From Arctopsyche grandis (Eukaryota; Arthropoda; Insecta; Trichoptera; Hydropsychidae), in the NCBI RefSeq assembly GCF_051622035.1, contig NC_135358.1:374501-438500 (forward strand): 64,000 nucleotides of DNA, given 5' to 3'. Shown here in pieces: positions 49,087-59,284 of this stretch (positions within the stretch are counted from its first letter, which is position 1; each line of letters opens with the position of its first letter). The translations under genes were made by a program, and so were the position numbers. The notes under the pieces were generated by a model that saw nothing but the letters and a program-made list of their open reading frames with translations, did not search any database and had not been told where the DNA came from.

Positions 49087-50865
49087 TCATTTAATTGGTT
49101 GGAGGACAAATTTTGACCTCAACATTTCCACTGTTTGCTGTGTGACCGGATCTGTCGGGGATTCCGAGTCTGAGCTCATCTGAAATATTAAACTAATCAT
49201 GTAGAATATATTAAATGTAAGTCATCATTCAAATTGAAATAAATTCTTTCAACTATGTATGAACATACATACGTATTCTGTATGTATAATATATTATTTG
49301 AAATCAATTATACCTGAACTGTGTGTGATATAGTGTTTTTGTTTTGGTCTTTTCTTTTTGTAAACCAGTTGAAATTTGAGTGGTCACTGGTCGATGTAAC
49401 TGAAAAAGATAATACAATTATTAGACGATCAATAAATTCTGTTGATACGCTTATTAAATACATATCAGTGTCGTGTTGTATTCTATGACTACCATAATCC
49501 AAAGCCCTGTGGATTTTTTTTGTTCTACAATTGTGTAAATAACGCATTATTATGTTCACATGATTTCATAGTTCGTAGGTACATACATATTGATTAATTG
49601 GTAACGTACGAATCGCACAGTTCTAGGATTTTTGAAAATCAACAAGTGCTTAGTAAATAATATTAATATATTGAGGAAATTTAGAGAAACGAAATAAATA
49701 AAAGTTAAAAGCTGATACTGTATTTTGTAAAATAAAACACTTCTCAATGGATTAGATAATAGTAATGGTGAAATGAAAGTGAATATGGCATGCCACGCCA
49801 CTGATGCATTATAATTATTGTATATTTAGATATGTTTGTTGAGTTACCGTTTGTAGACGCGTACACAATAGTGTTTCCATTGTTGTCGTCGATCAAACCG
49901 CCGTGTATAACTACTTCTTCCAAAGTCGGTTCGTCTCTTGTGAGCACTTCTTCGTCTTCGAGGCTGGAATAACTGTTCGTAGTGCCATCTGAATCGATTC
50001 TAGGGCTTAGACTTTTACTCGATCTAATATCCAGATCACACAGTTTCTCTATCCCACCAGAATTGTCCAATTCTGTTGAATTATCTAAGCCTACTGAACT
50101 ATCTAATCCTATTATATTCTCTTCGAACGACTGCTCCAGAGATATTTGTTCATTTTCCTGAAATTATGTACAATTTACATACCTATGGAATTCATTTAAC
50201 AATTTAGATAATTATAGCATTGTTTTTATTACCTTTTCACCTTCACTACTTTCACCATCATCACTTTCTGTATCCGGCTCGGTGTCGGAGTGTGATGATT
50301 TTGGTTCGGCATCATCTTCGCTGCTCGTGCTGTGAGTATTTGAATTTTCGTCTTCTGATGGGGACACTTTCAAAAATATATTTCTAATGTTATTAGTAAG
50401 AATACATGTATGTACATGTGTTTTATAAAATGTTTGTTGTTTACATTTTTCTAGTTTTTCTAAAATCAGGGGATAAAATTCTCGAGCTGTAGCATTGTTT
50501 GGCTCGTAGTGCAGAACTGAAAGAGTACAATATTGGAATAATAATGCAATGATACATATTCATATGATACGAACGAGACGATACTCACTTAATTTGCAAT
50601 ATTTAAGGGCTGTCGTATAATCTTTTAGCATCAAAGAAGACAGAAACTATAAAAAAAATATTTTTGTCACTTTGTTTATTAGAAAAAAATAGTCTTTTTT
50701 TAAAATTGTATGTATACTAACCTCAGAGAGGAATTCAGTCGGTGCAGAGACTGATTCGTCAGCGTCTGTGTATTCAGATAAATCTTCGTTGCTACTGCCG
50801 TGTGGCCTAGGTCCTGCTGATAAAAAATTTGACTTTCCCACATTGCCGTTGGGTTCTCCAGCCAT
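49087..50865 (-). CDS. glutamate-rich protein 2 (ERICH2)-like
   Basis: 298 aa in seven exons: 50865-50722, 50646-50589, 50516-50445, 50366-50233, 50157-49848, 49399-49314 and 49179-49087, all phase-consistent. The recognisable core spans exons 2-3: FLSSLMLKDYTTALKYCKL then ILHYEPNNATAREFYPLILE, the TPR-like helix pair seen in the ERICH2 family. The rest is polar and acidic (SEDDAEPKSSHSDTEPDTES, continuing to EGEK), probably disordered. The last exon starts on an ATG codon but is joined in frame. The ATG at 50865 sits in a good context (GACAAAATGG). Its upstream neighbour, on the same strand, stops only 32 bp before it, leaving hardly any room for a promoter. Function of the family is unclear; no enzyme motif. 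Confidence 0.7.
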
Positions 50866-50897
50866 TTTGTCCAACAAAGTATTAAAATTCACAATAT

Positions 50898-51645
50898 TTA
50901 CAAATCATTTCTCGGTTTTGGTATATATTTGCATGTAATATCGTTTTCATTGTACAACTGCTTTGTGCTTAGTTCGGCTTTGGTCCTCCTCTTCTTTCTA
51001 TTGTTAGTTTGCTGATTTTCACCAGATTCATCAGACTCGGACTGCAAAGTTGGCACAACGGGTATCTTCACATACAGAGTGACTTTTTTTTTTGTCGGAT
51101 CTTTTATCTTCCTGTCTCTTTTGATTTCGATTTTTGATTCAACAGTGTCTTGGCACTTGAGATTGTGCAGTGAACGGGTTATTATAGGTGGAAGGATAAT
51201 TCGGGATTCATGGTTGTGATTCAGATGTAAGCGAGCTCTACTCGAACTCCTGAACACTGACCCTTTGGTTTTGATATGCTTCTGGTATTGAATTTGGGAT
51301 TTTTTGTTTGTTTGTTGTTCATATGAGGATATGTCTGATTGTTTTGATGCTTTTGAATTTGTTTTGGCTTTGTTATCCCTGTGAATCTTTTTATTTGTTG
51401 AAATCTTTTGATTAACTTGCGTTCTGTTGTCGGATACGTTGAAGCTTCTTACTTTTGCTGTGAGTGAATCTATTATTTGTCTGGTAGATAGCGGCTTAAA
51501 ACTCAAAGTGTTGATGTGTTGAGAATGTTTAATTTGTTCGTTTAGAACTTTTGAGAAATCGCAAAATGCCAGTTTGTCATTCAGACTACCTGCAAATTAT
51601 AAAACTTTAATTAATGAAACGTGCAATGTGGACGATACCACGCAT
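50898..51645 (-). CDS. unrecognised basic protein, upstream partner of the ERICH2-like gene
   Basis: Main exon 51589-50898 is open for 230 codons. A plausible 7-nt first coding exon (51645-51639, ATGCGTG) joins it across a 49-bp GT-AG intron in the right phase, giving 232 aa starting MRGSLNDKLAFCDFSKVL. The protein is rich in Lys, Ser, Thr, Asn and Gln. It has a fairly ordered N-terminus (FKPLSTRQIIDSLTAKV), a central strand-like piece (KKKVTLYVKIPVVPTL) and a Lys/Arg run (NNRKKRRTKAE) that could be a nuclear signal. I do not recognise a family. Codon use and length argue for a real gene, though the start is uncertain. It ends TAA at 50898, just ahead of the ERICH2-like ATG, so the two may share one mRNA. 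Confidence 0.6.
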
Positions 51646-51791
51646 GTTGTGGATATATAGAAAAGCGTATTGTAGGGTTGATTACTGTACATATGTACAA
51701 GAAATCTCTTGGTATGATAGATTAAATCAAACTTTAAATTTAATATATTATATTTAAGATTACTAGTATGTACTACATACATACATACATA

Positions 51792-51841
51792 TATCGATAT
51801 GTACGAGAATTTCGCTATTCAGATAGTTCCTCCTATCGATA
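51792..51841. promoter_or_regulatory. two DRE motifs upstream of the basic-protein gene
   Basis: Two exact TATCGATA octamers (51792-51799 and 51834-51841), the insect DREF/BEAF-32 site typical of housekeeping promoters. They lie 147-196 bp upstream of the predicted ATG at 51645 and probably mark its promoter. Confidence 0.6.
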
Positions 51842-51849
51842 ACGTGGCT

Positions 51850-52285
51850 AGCTGATGAATTCTATTGTCGCCATACAACAAAGAGATTTCTTTCTGTGTG
51901 AAAGGTCACCTACCACGACCAACTAAGCACTGTCTATAAATCCTCGTCTCCTTTTCATTTTCTCGACTTGTATTCAGCTCTAAATTGAACGTGGCAAGCT
52001 AGAAAGGCTCGCTTTGGAATGTTTCCTTAAATTTTATTTATCAATACGAACGTGAGCGATTTTACGCTGTAGACTAAGTATGCTCATACATACATACGTA
52101 TTATATACATATGTATATTATTCATTGTAGTTAAAACGATGTGTTACCCCACCGACTACTTACATAGGTTTCGTGAATGATTGCTGCAAATACCTTTCAA
52201 ATATCGTTCCCGTAACTGATGCGGTTACCGTTACCCTCTACGCTCTACGAGCTATGGAAACTTTGCCATTTTCTAGTACATACAT
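51850..52285. other. upstream flank, no gene seen
   Basis: Moderate-GC DNA beyond the DRE motifs, including CTATAAATCC near 51934. It may hold promoter of a divergent gene, but no coding exon was found. Confidence 0.35.
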
Positions 52286-52290
52286 ACATA

Positions 52291-53090
52291 CAGTACACTC
52301 TCGATTATCTGGGCTAATGCTGGGGAGGGAGGGAACGGATAATTGAAAAACACGGATAATCCGAATCATCAAATTTTGACTTGGTTTCGAGTATAATATC
52401 ATATTAACAACACAAATTTTTGTTTCATAATTTTAATACTCATTTATTAAGAAAAACGCTTATAGTTAAGCAGATGTTTGGCCGTTCGTACCTATAGTTG
52501 TACTACTGTTGCCAAAATATAAAAAAAATCTAGTCAACCAGCCAGACAAAGCATTGAAGTTGTCTACTAATCCTAATTTTTCATGGAAAAACCTGGGCTG
52601 TTTCCATACACATTTGACCGCTAATTGGTATTTACTTCTGCTCATTTTTGATTTAAATATATGAGTATAGTTGCATCCAAATCTTCGTATCTTGACACTT
52701 TCATAATTTTTTGTTTAACTATATTTCGAACAGGTATGTAAATTTGAAATATCTTCGTGTTAATAGCAAAGAAAATAATTTCACATACAAAGTATTATAA
52801 TAGATAATAGTTAAACATACGTATGTATGTTCGAAAAAATCTGCTCTGAATACACGCACTTTTTACTTCTTCGATGATCAAAAGCGACTGGAAGATTGAC
52901 GCAATAGTAAAATACATTTAAAAAGGGAACGAAAAATATTTCTGTGTGACATAATTTGTTTCAAATAACACGCATGTTTTCGGCCGCAATCAATCGGTGC
53001 GTCTCATTATCATATATGTAAGAAAAAAAATTAATTAATTTTAACAAAATAATTAATATTTTTCAAGCACGGATAATCGAGAGTACACTG
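52291..53090 (-). mobile_element. Tigger-like DNA transposon remnant
   Basis: 800 bp between TA duplications; ends CAGTACACTCTCGATTATC and the matching inverted CAGTGTACTCTCGATTATCC. On the minus strand near 52500-52640 a degenerate piece of the Tigger DNA-binding domain remains (MSRSKYQLAVKCVWK, FNALSGWLTRF). The DDE part is lost. Confidence 0.8.
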
Positions 53091-53277
53091 TATTAGTATT
53101 ACATTGATGAATGTAATACATACTTGGTTACTTTGAATTGCTATGTGGTATGATCTTGCAACCTATGTATGTACTTATGTATAATACTCTTTAACCTTAA
53201 GTTTGAACATCCGTTTCATTTTCAACTACTTATGATGTTTTCTCTTAAAGTTATCTCTCATTATCTATATAGATACT

Positions 53278-53755
53278 GTAAAGTTTTTAAGAGAGACGCC
53301 CGTAGACCGATGACGTCATGGTGACGCCGACCAATGGTGGAGTCGGACGTTGCGGCCAATGGCTGCGCCAGACTCCTCGACCAATGACTGTAATGTAATA
53401 CGTGTATGCGCTGAGCGCTCTATGATATAAGTAAAGGTCGGAATCTGAAGGGGCCGGAAACGTGAAGCCTATTGTTCAATTGTTGTAAATCCTTTGTAAA
53501 AAAGGTTCGGGAAACATTTAACAATGCATTTACAATCTTTGAACAATAAACAGCCCCCTCAGATTCCGGGCTCTAGATATAAGTATGGTACGCTCTCGAA
53601 CGGTGGCATTCGGATCCTGGCCTCCACCTGACGAGCAGTTAATAAAGACTTGGAACCTGCCTGCGTGTTTTCTTGTACCTCGACCTGACTCCACTTACCT
53701 CTGAATACTCTTCAATACTTTCAATATCTTTGTTGCTCCCGGACTCGACACTTAC
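53278..53755 (+). mobile_element. possible solo LTR, interrupted
   Basis: Ends TGTAA...TTACA, a TATA-like stretch, and AATAAAG well downstream suggest an LTR fossil. No flanking duplication was found. A foldback element sits in its middle. Confidence 0.35.
53433..53575. repeat. foldback MITE, copy B
   Basis: 143 bp, same family as 41218-41348, with the 9-bp duplication GATATAAGT on both sides (53424-53432 and 53576-53584). The 9-bp duplication fits Mutator-like elements. Confidence 0.7.
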
Positions 53756-53759
53756 ATAT

Positions 53760-54545
53760 TCTGTTCAATCCTATCTACTTAACTTTTATCTACTATAATT
53801 TATACGAGTTCCTAATACGATTGTTATATAAGACGACACAGTCAATGACCTGTTGAAATCCAAAGTGTTATTTTTAATAATCTTTATTTCTAGAGCTGCA
53901 CTTTGTCTCACGACACGTGTAACCCTCAAATATTATTATCATTCTTTATAAGTACTCAATGATGTCTCGATAACAATCTCGATAATACATTTGTAAATCA
54001 AATATTAAAACTGTCTGTAACACACGGATGTTGCTCTGTATCTTAATCACTTTGTTGTTTTACCAAAATTCTGTCATTGGTTAAAACTTATCATTATTTT
54101 TGTATAAATGCTCATGTTAGATCTATTGAACCTCACTTGCGATTTAACTGCCTTACTAATAACTTGCGATTAAACTGTTAAATAAGCAACTTGTAACTTG
54201 TGATTTAAATACATAAATATAAGCTTATTACTGTAACTACTAATTTGTATTATAATTCGAGACTTGTATCGTGAATCTCAAAACATGTCAGCATAGATCT
54301 CGTAAATGCAAACTGCTTCTTTGGGGAAATAAAATATAAACATCAAAATTGTTTGTAAATTATACCATCTCCCACTCGTCCCCATAACAGAATCCATCTA
54401 CATATATGTATGTATTGTTACATTCGTGGGTGATGTGTATTTTGTTGTTATTAATATTTCCGCTGCCACCAAGCGTTTTTGCGGAACGCTACTCCGTAAA
54501 TAAAACTCACTTTATTTTATAAGATGATTATCTTCTTTAATAGTA
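53760..54545. other. repeat-like DNA, no gene
   Basis: Between 54130 and 54210 the motif ACTTGCGATTTAACTG and variants recur about four times, in the opposite sense to the array at 54551-54763. This suggests parts of one family inverted relative to each other. Confidence 0.4.
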
Positions 54546-54550
54546 GTAAG

Positions 54551-54763
54551 TATACACGAGATTAGTTAGTATTACACGTTACTAGTTAGTAGTTTACTAG
54601 TTAGGCAATTTAATCGCGAGTCACTAGTTAGACGGTTCAATTGTAAGTCAGTGATTAGTAAGAGACGGTTCGGTTGTAAGTCAGACGGTTCGATCGCAAG
54701 TGATAAGTAAGAGACGGCTCGATCGCAAGTTAAGTAAGAGACGGCTCGATCGCAAGTGACCTT
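54551..54763 (+). repeat. degenerate tandem repeat array
   Basis: First, units of ACTAGTTAG; then five units of about 20-33 bp built on GAGACGGCTCGATCGCAAGT with variants. May be the repeat block of an unrecognised LTR or satellite. Confidence 0.7.
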
Positions 54764-54764
54764 C

Positions 54765-56010
54765 CATATGTTTAACATCAGTATATATTTAATAGACGTA
54801 ACAATTTGGACCAATCATAGTTCGTGATAAAATAGGGGGGAACTCGAGTTAAGTAAAACAATATCTTAAGACTTTAATACTTTGACCCTTGAGTTTATCG
54901 AGAAATGGTTTTCACACAATTAGTTACGCAGCTTTAAAAGGGTTTTTGAGGGAATACGATTCGAGTCGAGTCGTGTGAAAAATGCTGGTAAACTAATTAA
55001 AGACAATATTTTTAGTGTTTGCATATGTATCCCTTGAGGGTAGATTTCACGCAATTCGTTGTGCGGATTAAGAGTCGTGGGAATAATGCATAAAAGCGAT
55101 AAAGTTAGTTGAAAAACGATATTTTTAGTGTTAACATATGTGTCTTGAATGTATCGAGAAATGGCTGAGTAGATGCACGCAATTTGTTGTGCAGGCTTAA
55201 GAAGGGCTTTGATATTTTTGGGGGAAACATAATTCGTCTCGCAGATTGATTTAAAGGTCGTGGGAATAGAATACAGCTAACATAAAACAAATAAAGACTT
55301 ATGTAGATATAACAGTATGTAAACAAAAACATTCACCATAAAATATATTTGGTAATGACCCACTTTCCCCTCGAAAAAACATTTAGGTATAATATTATGT
55401 ATTATACATACATACATTTCTCTAGGTATGTACGAGTAAACATACATACATATATATAATATATGTATATATGTATGCATAATTGAATATGCGACCTTTA
55501 GTTAAGAAGTTGGAATGGGAAGGGAGGCGCTTGTGTTTCTCATCGTTGAATTTGTTTGAAGTTGAGGAGAAAAATGGTACGTAAACACTCGAGAGCCCGA
55601 GGGCACACTTTAATGGCTAGTACTTAACAATACAACAATTTTTCTTTGCCTTCATAAAAGCTCATTCAAACTACGTGACGTCATCCAATTTTGCTTATGT
55701 TTCTCTCATTCAAGTCACTTGGATGCTGTGAAATCGTTCATTTGTCAGTCGCCCGTTTGGTGCCTTTCATTTTTCACATTAAGTTTTATAGTGGTTCGAT
55801 TACGTTTAGGTATAAAATTAAATTTTCGTCGATTGCAAATGTCAGGAGTTAGGTTTCTTTACAATTATTGAAACATGTTTCTTTAAAATGTCATGGAAAA
55901 GGGAATCAGTGCGTACATCGATTTTAAATGTCAGCTGTGAGAATACATAAATGTCACAGAAAAAGTGAATTGCTAATATACATATGGAATAGTACATTAC
56001 ATAGTACATA
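54765..56010. other. intergenic, repeat-derived, no gene
   Basis: Three diverged repeats of an approximately 120-bp unit appear between 54860 and 55260: ATCGAGAAATGG, CACGCAATTxGTTG and TCGTGGGAATA recur in order. The rest is AT-rich. Confidence 0.4.
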
Positions 56011-56013
56011 GTA

Positions 56014-56880
56014 CAGTGTATTCTAGATTATCCGGTTTGCAGATTATCCGTGCTTGAAAAAAATCTATTTTTTTTAAATTTCAAAGAAAACGTTTGCATC
56101 TTCAAAAGAAAAGTCGTATTGGTATCATGTAATAAGAGCGTATTACAATCATGTGCTGTGCATCAGTAACTAAAAATTAAGCTTTTAGAAATCGGAAAAG
56201 CAAAAAATCTGGATCATTTAATGGGACTGGAATAAAAAATCTTTTTTTCAATTACTATAACCAAAAATGAGCATGGATTAATACAGAGATCTTCGAAGAT
56301 TATTTCAAAACTAAATGGGTTCCTGAAGTGAGAATTTTTTTAACACATTCAGCCCGGCGCATGATTTCATACATTTGCCCATGTGGCGGCACTGTCACGC
56401 GTATCGGCACCCAATTACGCGTGACGGCATTAAATCACTTTATATAATGAGTTGTCCCTAAATGTTTAGAATTTTATAGGAATTTTAGTGTTGGGGTGCT
56501 CAATGAAGTGGAACCGTAAAATTACATATAGTCTGCTATAGCACTATCCGCGTGGCTACCGGTGGTACACGCCGGGTTGAACGTGTTAAAAAGTATAGGG
56601 TTGCCTTCAGAAAACAGTATTTATTGTTAATAGATAATATTCCTTCTCGTCCGAATGAAACTATGTATTAAATGTGTATTAAAAGCAAACGACGGTCTCA
56701 TGCTAGCAAAAATTTTGCTGCCAAATGTTACAAGTCAAATTCAACCCATGGACCAAGGTGATATATCATCAACAGCTTTGCTTAGCTGTTGATATATACT
56801 TTTTTTTCGAGGAATATGGGGGGAGGCACAGAAAAATATTAAACGCAAAAGAAGGCCATGGTTCAAAAAAGGTTGAGAAA
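56014..56880 (+). mobile_element. Tigger-like transposon remnant
   Basis: The left end CAGTGTATTCTAGATTATCC follows TA. Transposase blocks on the plus strand include LIGKSKKSGSFNGTGIKN, AWINTEIFEDYFKTKWVPEV, LLLIDNIPSRPNE and ILLPNVTSQIQPMDQG, all from the DDE domain of the Tigger family. Stops and frame changes interrupt it, and it is split by a TTAA-flanked element. No right terminus was found; a LINE fragment follows. Confidence 0.75.
56340..56589. mobile_element. piggyBac-type MITE inside the Tigger remnant
   Basis: TTAA at each edge (56340-56343, 56586-56589) and near-identical inverted ends TTAACACATTCAGCCCGGCG / TTAACACGTTCAACCCGGCG. Non-coding. It interrupts the transposase between WVPEV and the next block. 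Confidence 0.8.
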
Positions 56881-56884
56881 TGCT

Positions 56885-57130
56885 GCATTCGATGCCACAG
56901 TTTGTTCTCTTACTACTACTACTGTCCACGAAATAATTTGATGTTTTCGTCGCCTGTTGCTCGGGACATCAAGCTCGTCAATCAGATTTCTGTTAATTTG
57001 GATTTGTTCAATCTAAAATATGCTGATCTGGTTGAGGAATTGTTTAATTTGAGATCGATAATTGTTCATATTTCATATATCTTTTTGAAGTAATGAACTT
57101 TACATTTTTGCATCTTTTGTTTTTTCATGT
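56885..57130 (+). mobile_element. LINE ORF2 C-terminal fragment
   Basis: The translation (SPVARDIKLVNQISVNLDLF, ADLVEELFNLRSIIV) resembles the C-terminal end of the LINE at 38290-38400. No other LINE part is present. Confidence 0.5.
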
Positions 57131-57600
57131 ATGTATGTATATATGCCTAGCTATAGTGACGCCCTGGAGTATATCTGTAATGTGGTGACCGGAAAAATGC
57201 ACTCGAAATAGTTGCACTCTCGAGACATCCAAACTTTCAAAGATGCTCAAGGAGAACTAACGCAAAAGAATTCCACAAATAATTTATATAAAATTATTAT
57301 TTTGAATAAAAATACCAATAATTTTATTTTACTACCGCCATCTATGTTTAAAACTAAAAACTGGATAGACATCAGTCACTTTTCAGAAATTCAAATTTCA
57401 AACGCGTCTTACACGATATTTTTGCACCATCGTAATGGCGGAGGTTCCATTTACTTATATTGATGATCAAAATGAGCAATATGGCAAAGTATGAAAACGA
57501 TCGGATAAGAGGCAAACTTTTTCCTGAATTGTAATCGTAAGTGAAACGTAAAGGAGGTATGTCATATTATATATAACAAAAAGCGTCAAGGGGTATTTGT
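57131..57600. other. intergenic, no gene seen
   Basis: AT-rich; short chance frames only. Confidence 0.45.
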
Positions 57601-57603
57601 ATG

Positions 57604-57946
57604 CGGTCTCCGTGACGAGACAGAATGTTAAATTACAGAAAACGCAAATATCAGCAAATATACATACTCACGTAGATACTCACTTAGTTTGCGCGAGAAG
57701 GATACAACAGGAACAAGAGGAACATGCTTTTCCTCCCGTATTCTGCGCGCGCACATTAATACGGGAGGAAAAGCCTGTTCCTCTTGTTCCTGTTGTATCT
57801 TGCTCGTGAAAATTAAGTGAGTATGTACCGTTGACGATGCAACATTTTTTTTTGATCTTTCGACTTAAGATCTTTCGATTTTCGATCTTTGCCTTCCGAT
57901 ATTAGTGTTTTCTGTAATTTAACATTCTGCCTCGTCACGTAGACCC
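57604..57946. mobile_element. Mutator-like foldback MITE, copy B
   Basis: 343 bp, sister of 32000-32304, with the 9-bp duplication ATTTGTATG on both sides (57595-57603, 57947-57955). The centre is a long exact hairpin (ACAGGAACAAGAGGAACA and complement, then CTTTTCCTCCCGTATT and complement) that copy A has only on one side. Confidence 0.8.
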
Positions 57947-58141
57947 ATTTGTATGCTATCCGAGGGTGCTAACCTTTTTTTGTGGAATTCTATTGCGTAA
58001 GTTCTTTTTGAGCGCCTTTGAAAATTAGGACTTCTCGAAACTGCGCCACTATTCAGTGCAATTTAATGCATTTTTCCGAGAACCCTATAATGTCACTATG
58101 GCATAGCTTAACAGTAATAAATAAATGGTTCGGTGATTACT

Positions 58142-58287
58142 GGTCACAAAGTCACTAAAATCTCTATAACGGAACATCTGGCAGCCGAAAAGTCCATCAT
58201 ACTAACGATAACTATAATAGTAACGAGAACTTGAGTGCCAAATATTGTGTATTCGCGATTTTCATGGCAAAAATTGTCTTTGTGACC
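58142..58287. repeat. dispersed foldback repeat, diverged copy
   Basis: Ends GGTCACAAAG and inverted CTTTGTGACC; inside, CACTAAAATCTC and ACGGAACATCTGGCA match the repeat at 5700-5870 in reverse. Confidence 0.55.
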
Positions 58288-58289
58288 AC

Positions 58290-59090
58290 CCCAATGTGAC
58301 GAATAGTCCAATTACCTAAATAAATATGTATGAACTTCCAGCCTTGATGTAATATCGCAACGTCAGCCGTCAAAAACTGATGGTTTGTGGCTGATTAAAG
58401 ACGGCCTTGCCTACTAAGGAATAAGTGTTCATTTTGATTCTGCATTAATTTACGCGGGAGTATTTTTGCTTGTAGATGCGAAATATAATACAAATCAATT
58501 GAGAATATCAATTCTTTTCGTTCTCATTAAAAACCAGAAACTTATTAGAAGGTTTCAGATACAAACTTACGATGAAGCTTTTTTTTTGCGTTTATTAAAG
58601 CAATGTTACGTTGGGTAGGATCAAATTAAAAATATAAAAAAAATACTCACAAAAGAAAACCCATCTCATCGGGCTATTTTTTTTATTACCTTCATCATAA
58701 TTCACGTTGGTTGTCGGAAGCGCAAAGTTTTCTGAAAATACTCCCTTTTTGCTGTCGATAATAATACATACATATGTATGTATAATGTCAATTGGGTTCA
58801 ATACTTCCCGTCGGTTTTCAAAAACCCGGTTTTTTGGCTTAATTTATAACATTCGAAGACCGGTTTTTTTGCTCTAAAAACACTTTATTTCCATATAAAT
58901 ATGCATTATTTTTTCAAATAAAACATACTGATTAATTTAAGAATCCGTGACTGGTCACAAATGAAGATTTCACTTCGAATAGCGGCTTATGGCCCTCATA
59001 TTCTACATACATATATAATATATACCTACATATATACTAGGGTTTCTCATGTGTGCAATGGTTTTGCAAAGAGATATAATATATTTAACA
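58290..59090. other. intergenic, no gene seen
   Basis: Holds AACCCGGTTTTTT-type stretches at about 58812-58875, echoed near 60080-60125 by AAACCG/CGGTTTT. These may be the ends of a ~1.3-kb non-coding repeat. Confidence 0.35.
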
Positions 59091-59100
59091 CAAAACTTGA

Positions 59101-59279
59101 TTGCTGACTTCAAATTGTACCACATGTCATTTAGGCTTCAATAAATTAAAATTTTAATTAAAATTTAGTTACTCCAGCTGAAACCCAGCCGATCTTACTA
59201 CTAGCAATTTAAAATTGTTAACTTTATAAATTTTGGCCAAAATTTATAAATGACATGTGGTACAATTTGAAGTCAGCAA
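59101..59279. repeat. MITE with 33-bp perfect inverted repeats
   Basis: Arms 59101-59133 and 59247-59279 are exact complements (outer end TTGCTGACTTCAAATTGTAC). 113-bp AT-rich core. Non-coding. Confidence 0.75.
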
Positions 59280-59284
59280 CAAAG

